NCBI GenBank assembly: GCA_036346395.1
Contig: CM070604.1
Location: 34,685,662-34,749,661 of the forward strand
DNA from: Hsuehochloa calcarea
Lineage: Eukaryota > Streptophyta > Magnoliopsida > Poales > Poaceae
Length of the DNA stretch: 64,000 bases
Reading direction: 5' to 3'
Part shown: piece by piece, positions 57,277 through 64,000 of the stretch
Layout: every line of letters starts with the position of its first letter
Position numbering within the stretch: the first letter of the stretch is position 1
The notes under the pieces: model-generated
What the model saw: the letters and a program-made list of their open reading frames with translations, nothing else
Told to the model about the DNA's origin: nothing
The model's database searches: none
Position numbers and translations under genes: made by a program

Positions 57277-57950
57277 GACCAATCCAGAGGAGACTAAGGA
57301 AATTCAGCGACAAGTCCAAGATCTTACGGACCGTGGAGTACGTAAGAGAAAGCCTTAGTCCTTGTCTTTGTTCCAGTTCTTTTGGTTCCTAAGAAAAACG
57401 GTAGTTGGCGTATGTGTGTTGATTGTAGAGCCATTAATAACATTACTATAAGGTATCGTCATCCTATCCCAAGGCTAGACGACATGCTAGATGAATTGAG
57501 TGGTTCTATTATTTTCACAAAGATTGACTTGCGGAGTGGTTACCACCAGATTAGAATGAAATTAGGAGATGAATGGAAAACTGCTTTTAAAACTAAGTTC
57601 GGATTATATGAGTGGTTAGTGATGCCTTTCGGACTAACTAATGCACGTAGTACTTTTATGCGTTTGATGAACGAGGTTTTACGTCCTTTCATTGGAAAAT
57701 TTGTGGTGGTTTACTTTGATGATATCTTGATTTATAGCAAGTCACATGAGCTACATTTGAATCATATACGTGCTGTTTTTAATGCTTTGAGAGACGCACG
57801 TTTGTTTGGTAACCTCGAGAAGTGCACCTTTTGCACCGATCGAGTTGCGTTTCTTGGATATGTTGTGACACCACAGGGAATTGAGGTGGATGAGACAAAG
57901 ATTGTAGCCATCCAAAGCTGGCCGACGCCGACCATCGTGTCACAAAAGGA
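57277..57950 (+). pseudogene. pol: Element F reverse transcriptase
   Basis: The linker EETKEIQRQVQDLTDRG is in one frame; the main open frame starts near 57364. Motifs: VPKKNGSWRMCVDCRAINNITIRYRHPIPRLDD, FTKIDLRSGYHQIRM with the first Asp, WKTAFKTKFGLYEWLVMPFGLTNA and VVVYFDDILIYSKS with the catalytic FDD at 57714-57722, then LEKCTFCTDRVAFLGYVV. The domain is complete; the frame is lost near 57950. Confidence 0.94.
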
Positions 57951-58470
57951 GCTTCCACGGCCTTGCTTGGATTCTATCGGCGTTTTGTGCGGGATTTCAG
58001 CACCATTGCCGCACCATTGAATGAATTGACAAAGAAAGGAGTGCCTTTCCAATGGGGACCTGCGCAAGAGAAGGCATTCAACTTGTTGAAAGAGAAGCTC
58101 ACCCAAGCACCCCTACTCCAACTCCCTGATTTTGGTAAGACTTTTGAGATTGAATGTGACGATAGCGGGATTGGAATAGGTGGTGTATTGATTCAAGAAG
58201 GTAAACCGGTTGCATATTTTAGCGAGAAACTAAATGGGCCTAGTTTGAATTATTCCACCTATGACAAAGAATTGTATGCTTTAGTTCGTGTGCTTCAAAC
58301 TTGGCAACATTATTTATGGCCCAAAGAATTTGTTATACATTCTGATCATGAATCGCTAAAACATATTAGAAGTCAAGCTAAAGCTGAATAAACGACATGC
58401 TAATTGGGTAGAATTTATTGAGTCGTTTCCATATGTCATAAAGCATAAGAAAGGTAAGGACAATGTGATT
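57951..58470 (+). pseudogene. pol: Element F RNase H
   Basis: 57963-58391: LGFYRRFVRDFSTIAAPLNELTKKG, then FEIECDDSGIGIGGVLIQEGKPVAYFSEKL, NYSTYDKELYALVRVLQTWQHYL and FVIHSDHESLKHI. The catalytic acidic residues are present. After a shift at 58385 the domain ends RHANWVEFIESFPYVIKHKKGKDNV. Confidence 0.92.
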
Positions 58471-59650
58471 CTTGATCGCTCTCTAGACGTTATACCATGT
58501 TATCTCAACTTGACCATAAGATTTTTGGTTTGGAGGCCATTAAGAGTTTATATGTCACTGATTTGGACTTTAAGGAAGTGCTTGAACATTGTAAAGAAGG
58601 GAAGATATGGAATAACTATATCTTTGAATGATGGTTTGATCTATCGTGCTAACAAGCTATGCATTCCAAATAGCTCTGTTAGTCTTTTGTTGTTACAGAG
58701 GCACATGGAGGAGGTTTGATGGCGCATTTTGGAGCAAAAAGATGTAAGATGTGCTTACCACCCACTTCTTTTGGCCAAAGATGAGGCGTGATGTCGAAGC
58801 GCTCGTGGCTCGCTGCACTACATGCAACAAAGCTAAGTCCCGTCTCAATCCACATGGACTTTATATGCCTCTTCCTATTCCTAGTGCCCCTTGGGAGGAT
58901 ATTTCTATGGATTTTGTTTTAGGATTGCCTAGGACAAAGAGGGGGAGAGATAGTATATTTGTCGTAGTGGATCGATTTTCTAAAATGGCACATTTTATAT
59001 CTTGTCACAAGAGCGATGATGCTACAAACATAGCTGATTTGTTTTTCAGGAAAATCGTTCGCTTACATGGAGTGCCCAATACTATTATCTCGGATCGCGA
59101 TGCGAAGTTTTTGAGCCACTTTTGGAGATCGCTTTGGAATAAATTGGGGACAAAGCTGCTGTTTTCTACTACGTGTCATCCCCAAACTGATGGACAAACG
59201 GAGGTTGTCAACCGCACGTTATCCACCATGTTGCGGGCTGTTTTAAAGAAGAACTTGAAGATGTGGGAAGAGTGTTTACCGCATATTGAGTTTGCTTACA
59301 ATAGGTCAGTACACTCCACCACCAAGGTAAGTCTGTTTCAGGTAGTGTATGGTTTTAACCCCCGTACTCCTATTGATTTACTACCTTTACCAACCTCTGA
59401 AAAAATAAATCTAGATGCTAAGAAGCGTGCTGCATTTATTCTCAAGTTGCATGAGACCACTAAAGAGAATATAGAGCGTATGACTGAAAAGTATAGGGTT
59501 GCTGGAAATAAAGGTAGGAAAGTTGTCAAAATAGAACCAGGTGATTTAGTTTGGGTTCATTTGAGAAAGGATAGATTTCCGGAATTAAGAAAATCAAAGT
59601 TGATGCCTAGAGCTGCAGGACCGTTTAAGATAATTAAGAAGATAAGTTAG
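58471..59650 (+). pseudogene. pol: Element F integrase, core intact
   Basis: The linker and N-terminal zinc region (58465-58750) are broken by a stop and shifts; the zinc domain ends CTTCNKAKS. The 299-codon frame 58751-59650 keeps the whole core: ISMDFVLGLPRTKRGRDSIFVVVDRFSKMAHF, LHGVPNTIISDRDAKFLSHFW and HPQTDGQTEVVNRTLSTMLRAVL, i.e. D, D and E in place. It continues with EECLPHIEFAYNRSVHSTTKVS and VYGFNPRTPIDLLPLP, then PGDLVWVHLRKDRFPELRKSKLMPRAAGPFKIIKK. A few codons are missing at 59645, followed by a shift. Confidence 0.95.
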
Positions 59651-60177
59651 AATTACCTGCAGATTTTGGGGTTAGCCCCACATTTAACATTTCAGATTTG
59701 AAACCATACGTGGGAGAAGAAGATGAGCTTGAGTCGAGGACGACTCCAATTCAAGAGGGGGAGTATGATGAGGACATCCCTCCTTCGGATACACGTACTA
59801 CACAAGACCCTCCAGATTTGGGTGTTGGACTACAAGGTCCTATGACAAGAGCTAGAGCACGTGACTTAATCTATCAGGTAAAATCATTTCTAGGGCTGAG
59901 TGTATTATTTGAGAACTCTATGATGCTGCCTAATGGAGATGATTTACTTGTACTCAGAAATCTAGGTTTACGACCACTTCAAGAAGGCCTACGACCAGTT
60001 CAAGAAGGTCTACGACCACTTCAAGAAGGCCTGCGACCAGTTCAAGAAGGTCCACGACCCGATTCGCGAGGCCTCGACCACTTCAAGAAGGCCTACGACC
60101 GGATGACTCGTTGGGAGCACTCTACGACCGAGAGGCGAGCACGAGACTCGTTGGACACAATCTATGACCAAAGATAG
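59647..60177 (+). pseudogene. pol: Element F integrase tail with CR-like motif, extending into the 3' LTR
   Basis: The frame ELPADFGVSPTFNISDLKPY...EEDELESRTTPIQEGE crosses the LTR boundary at 59766 and continues for about 137 codons inside the LTR. There it encodes GPMTRARARDLIYQVKSF (59837-59890), which matches the position and character of the CR motif of CRM elements, thought to guide insertion to centromeric chromatin. It is followed by five LRP(L/V)QEG heptads and stops at 60177. The heptad extension is unusual. The in-LTR part is open in both LTRs. Confidence 0.88.
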
Positions 60178-60718
60178 CATGGACTCCTCAAGACCACCCT
60201 AGGACCAGTCCTCGACTAGATCTTCGACCGTAAATACGCGACACAAGGTGTCACGTCACCGCTTTGGAAACTAATAAGACTTTGTAAACGTGACGAGATC
60301 GGAGTCCAGGTTGTGTACGCCTCATCCCACGGCCGCACAACCCTAGGTTGACCTCCTCACGTCCCCCTATATATATACAATAGCCGCCATAGTTTAGAGG
60401 CGGGTTTTTCTTAGATTATTCTGCCAATTGCAGTTTCGCCGATTATCGGTTTGAGGAACCCCACTTGTAAACTTCATCCATATCCGCAATACAATTCAGA
60501 TTGCATCTACCTTGTTCTTGTGAGTTGCTTCGATTGCTTGCAGGAACAATAACCTTCATGGTAAGGTCGATCGCGTGCAAGCGTGGTCGATAACGACAGG
60601 CGTGCGGGTGTAGCGAATTGCGAGGTGAAGATCTGTTGGTCGGAAGCCTCAAAGCGTCAACGTCCTCACGACGAACCAAATCGAACCTATCGGAAGATCC
60701 GGCCGCCGTGACTCATCA
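59766..60718 (+). repeat. Element F 3' LTR
   Basis: Begins TGATGAGGACATCC right after GAGGGGGAGTA (the purine tract, overlapping coding) and ends CATCA, followed by CGTGT. TATA at 60368. Differences from the 5' LTR are few and mostly short indels. Confidence 0.96.
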
Positions 60719-61992
60719 CGTGTCCTCCCACAATCTCTAGCCAAATCAACCAAACAAAAGGTTCAATTTGATCAATTTACCCAAACATTCCAAATATCCC
60801 TAATCTGGCAGTTTTACTAGAAAATTCACCAATAATTAACCGTAAGTCCAAAAGACCTGAAAATAGTGCTCATCTTTTCTCAACTTAACTGGCTACGAAA
60901 CTCTAGTTGATGGTAAACTCTAATTCGGCCAAAACAGAGGTCTAACCATCCAATGAAAAACTATAACTGCAGTCTGTCCAGAATTCAGAACAGCCCTAAA
61001 GAAAAGGCTCTAACTTTTAAACCACTGATCCAAATAAAGTGATCTTTATCAGCCTGGAAACATGGTGAAATTATCTTCATAAACCTAGTTGGGTGGCCGA
61101 CCTGGTTCTGATTCTAACTAGATCAAAACCTAGGTGCAACCGACTATACCCAGAATTTCTGACAGACAGAGCAGTACGTGGTAAAACAGTCATAACTTTT
61201 AATCTACTGGGTGAAAATTCGTGATCCAGGTTCCAAAAGAAAGCTAATGAAACCAGGAACAATTCTCCAGAAGACATAGATGTCCAATTCGGCCTCTACG
61301 ACGCCCAAAACTGAGGTACAACGTACTTGACAGAATCAATCTATTAACAGAATCAAAACGAAACTACAAATCCAATCGGATCCTCAACTCTAATGGAATC
61401 AAACAACGAATTGGAGGTCTAATTACCCTTGTAGACCAGTAAGACGACGAAGATCCGCTGCACACGGGTCTTCCTCCCTTCTCCTCTCTTCTCTCTTCTA
61501 GGGCCGGCCACCGGAAGACGACGAACGGCCGTCGACGTCAGCGGGGAACGGAGTTGTTGGAGAGAACCTTGAGGAGGAGCGACGGGGATCACCGGAGTTG
61601 GCACCACCGCTGCGAGGGGGCACCAAGAGGCAGCAAGGAGGCCGGTTTGGGGGAGGGGAGGAGGCGGCCAAGGGGGAGGGGAGGAGCCAAGGGGTGGCGG
61701 CTAGGGTTTTGGGGGGGGGAGTGGCGCCCCCCCCTTTTGGCCGGCCCCTACATGGGTCGGCCGGCCCCTCTTGGGCCACCTGGGTCGCGGCCTGTGGCCC
61801 AGGTTGACGTACAAAAGCGTTTACCCCCCCCCCCCCGCTGTTTGGAAAAATCCGACGAAACTTGTTTCTTTTACCCCCTCCGACTTCTTTCTTTTTACCG
61901 ATTCGGTTCTGGAAAGTTTTAAATCTCGTTTTCGAATAAAATTCCCAGATAATTGAAACGATACAACCTAGCTAGATAAATGAGGTATTACA
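60719..61992 (-). repeat. Element E right (5') LTR, outer part
   Basis: Continues the LTR after F's duplication and ends GAGGTATTACA (minus-strand TGTAATACCTC). It matches 45877-47081 but carries extra GC-rich blocks and long G and C runs (near 61708 and 61826). Confidence 0.94.
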
Positions 61993-62569
61993 GAGCAAGT
62001 GAATTCCCAACAAGGTAAGCATCATTTGAACTTTCTTTTGCATCATATTGCCCCCAACTTTTGTTAGTTAGATGCAATGATAATTGATTGCATACTTATT
62101 TTTGGTTATATCGCTATTTTTGTGATGTGTAGTTAGTTGTACCCTATTCATGAGGTTATCCTTGAATTATTTTCAGTGCCTATATGCTTAAGTAAGGTTG
62201 TGTGAAATATATTGTTTGGGGTTGCTTAGCCATGCAAGTCTAGTGTGGTAGTTTGATTGTCGGGAAAAACCCGATAAATATGGGAGACACAACTTCCTTA
62301 TCTTCTTTGTATTACAGATCTTCGTATCTGCTTCTCAAGTTAAATTTTGTTATTTAAAAAGGGATTTGGGTATGGACAAGTGGTTGCTAGTGACGCTGCC
62401 TTCGTGCACGAGATTGGGTATGTGGTTGTCTTGTCCGGACCAACAAGGACCGAACTTTGGTGATGTCGTTAATTCAAGTACGCACGTGCTGCCACACGCG
62501 GGGTGGGACTCGGTCGGTCAAGTAGGGGGAGGGTTTTATTGGGTTGGACCGCAGGTGGTGTGAGGACAT
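61993..62569 (+). repeat. Element H: fragment of a chromovirus LTR, host of E and G
   Basis: Starts inside an exon-like module (CAAG|GTAAGC donor at 62014/62015) and contains the LTR block GGACAAGTGGTTGCTAGTGACG...CAACAAGGACCGAAC (62374-62455). This is shared in altered form with A (1821-1905) and D (35200-35270). The fragment is cut by E on the left and G on the right. Confidence 0.8.
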
Positions 62570-64000
62570 TGTAATATCCCGATTTTCGTTTAGAGATGAT
62601 TTTGTTCGGAAGAAAGAACTATTTAAAAATTCAGGGTTTCGGGAGTTTTTTTTAAACCCTGGGCCTCCGGCCTAGGCTGGGGTAACCCTGACTGGCCTAT
62701 GGCCAGCCAAGAGTGGGCCAAGGAGGGGGGAGGTGCACCAGGCCCAAGGCCCATGCGCCCCCACTCCCCACCCAACCCTAGCCGCCCCCTTCTCCCCTCT
62801 CCCTTCCCATTCCCTCCTTGAGTGCCACCCCCTCTCCTCAACCCACCACCACCTCCTGCCCCTGGTGCCGCCTCCTCCCTGTGGTGCCGGCCCCTGGTGA
62901 TCCCTGGTGCTGCCCTCCAAGACCTTCCCCGACGCCGCCTCTTCCTGCCTCTCATCCAACCGGTTTTGCCCCGTTGTGGCCGGCCATTGAAGGGAGAAGA
63001 ACGAGAGAGTGGAGTTCTTCGGGAGGTTGAACACCGTCTCCCTGTGGGTCTTCAAGGGTAACGACAAGTTGGTTTCATTATTTGATGTCTATTGGATGAG
63101 AAATTGATTAGTGAGATTGAATCGAATCGCTACGGTAGAATTTCCAGAATCTCTCTGGATTGTTGCGCGCCCGGTTTCGACCTCTTATAGGCCGATCTGG
63201 AGGATCTCCCCTCCTACACAATTGTAGCCACGGTTCTTAGCCTTCCATAGCCGCCAAGATCACCAGAATCTGATTTGTGGTTCAAAAGGTATGATAGATT
63301 ATTTATTGATGTCCTGATAATCCTGACGAGAATTGTCAGTATAGTTGTTTAATAAAATATAACTTGGTTATGCTCAGATTCAGATTTTTCACCCAATACG
63401 ATTTATGTAGATAATTTCATCATATTTCCATATTGATAAAGAATACTTTAATTGGATATATAGATCAAAAGTTATGCTATGTTCTTCGCTGCTGTTCTAT
63501 TCGTCTGGACAGAGTGCTGTCATGCATTTTCACCTGCTGCTTAGTCAAATGTTTTTCCAGAATTAGGAAATCTTATCAACTAGAGTTTTGTAGGTGTTCT
63601 CGTTAAGTTTCATTGGGCACTGAACTCATGTCATTCCGAGTTCCAAATCATTAGATATGAATTTTTCCATGCCGCTGTTCAGAATCATTTCAGGTGGATG
63701 AATTGTCTGATTTCAGTTTTGGGTCTATTTATTGTATTGGGTAGTCAGGGGGTTAATGTAGATAACCAGTAGCATTTTCATATCATGTTGTTCTTATTTC
63801 GAGTACAAAATTATGTAGCCAGCGAGGCGGCGAGTGTAGGAGCACCTTCGTTGCCTCCTAGCACGTCACACCGCAGAAGGCAAGTACAATGTGTTAAGAT
63901 ATATTGATTTCTGTTAAATGTTTGTTGATGTGACGTTATTGTTATGATCCATGTTCATACTCCATGATATACATTTTGTTCTTAATTGATAATCCATGTG
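62570..64000 (+). repeat. Element G: start of an LTR, runs off-window
   Basis: TGTAATATCCCGATTTTCG is a gypsy-style LTR start that abruptly interrupts H. A pyrimidine-rich, GC-rich tract (62700-62960) and an AT-rich part follow. An exon-like module (63819-63879) ends GAAG|GCAAGT. No coding region is reached. Open frames on both strands at 62623-63067 are due to the biased composition. Confidence 0.75.
63819..63879 (+). other. Exon-like module in G LTR
   Basis: Preceded by TTATGTAG and ended by AGAAG|GCAAGT; the same donor type as in A and B. Confidence 0.4.

Larger units (their letters stand above)
53065..60718 (+). mobile_element. Element F: complete CRM-like Ty3/gypsy element
   Basis: 7654 bp with LTRs of 941 and 953 bp, TGATGAGGAC...CATCA ends and CGTGT duplications. 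The LTR start TGATGA.GACATCC, the integrase end (PTFNISDLKPY, ELESRTT) and a coding region that continues into the 3' LTR are features I associate with the centromeric retrotransposon (CRM) clade. Five to six frame breaks or stops make it non-autonomous as written. Confidence 0.93.
45457..61992 (-). mobile_element. Element E: minus-strand chromovirus, host of C and F
   Basis: Minus-strand gag-pol (47196-51927) lies between a left 3' LTR (45457-47081, rest left of C) and a right 5' LTR (52105-53064 plus 60719-61992, split by F). On the minus strand the LTR begins TGTAATACCTC. The right flank GAGCA (61993-61997) is expected to be its target duplication. Its sequence is clearly a different family from A, B and D, though also Tekay-like. 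Confidence 0.92.

Noticed and set aside
62623..63067. Gly/Arg-rich frames at the start of G
   Set aside because: Biased purine/pyrimidine tract; frames exist on both strands with no family resemblance.
1..64000. Host genes or a non-transposon system
   Set aside because: Every open frame above about 120 codons maps to a retroelement domain or to a biased LTR stretch; no additional gene could be supported.

Overview
The window is plant nuclear DNA made entirely of nested LTR retrotransposons. I found no host gene, tRNA, rRNA, CRISPR array or organellar insert. The families present are Tekay-like chromoviruses with LTRs of about 4 kb, a Sirevirus-type Ty1/copia element, and a CRM-type Ty3/gypsy element. 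They point to a flowering plant with a repeat-rich, heterochromatic and possibly pericentromeric region. Monocot is my low-confidence guess. I call the elements A to H.

Layout, left to right. A (1-13943, +): old chromovirus; its first 1.2 kb lies off-window. B (13944-25270, +): chromovirus whose 5' LTR is split by A. C (25271-45456, +): Sirevirus split by B inside gag and by D inside its 3' LTR. D (32367-44753, +): complete chromovirus of B's family, with a 5-bp target duplication (GTGAA) and no gag. E (45457-61992, - strand): chromovirus whose left (3') LTR was hit by C and whose right (5') LTR was hit by F. F (53065-60718, +): complete CRM-like element with target duplication CGTGT; its integrase tail is encoded across the start of the 3' LTR. 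H (61993-62569): stub of an older chromovirus LTR that received E. G (62570-64000): start of another LTR inserted into H and running off the right edge.

The order of insertion is therefore H, then E, then C, then B, then A, a stack five levels deep. F (in E), D (in C) and G (in H) are side branches. Three joints can be checked inside the window, because the sister LTR still carries the unoccupied site: A in B (23414-23418), C in E (52640-52644) and F in E (near 45876).

Each element encodes the usual cycle in order: gag, protease, reverse transcriptase, RNase H and integrase (copia order in C). A, B, D and E have a chromodomain, and F has a CR-type tail. No element has an unbroken gag-pol frame. 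Many breaks, and many differences between LTR pairs, sit at CAG/CTG trinucleotides in a repeated, non-mutational pattern (CAG against CGA or CG, CTG against TCG or ACG). I suspect consensus errors at methylated CHG sites, so the degree of decay and any LTR-based age should be treated with caution.

The most interesting non-coding signals are an exon-like module with a splice-donor motif kept in the LTRs of five element groups, a conserved CTATTCGAATAG palindrome, a conserved hairpin near the LTR 3' end, CpG-rich palindromic repeats, and a heptad-repeat extension of F's integrase tail encoded inside its LTR.
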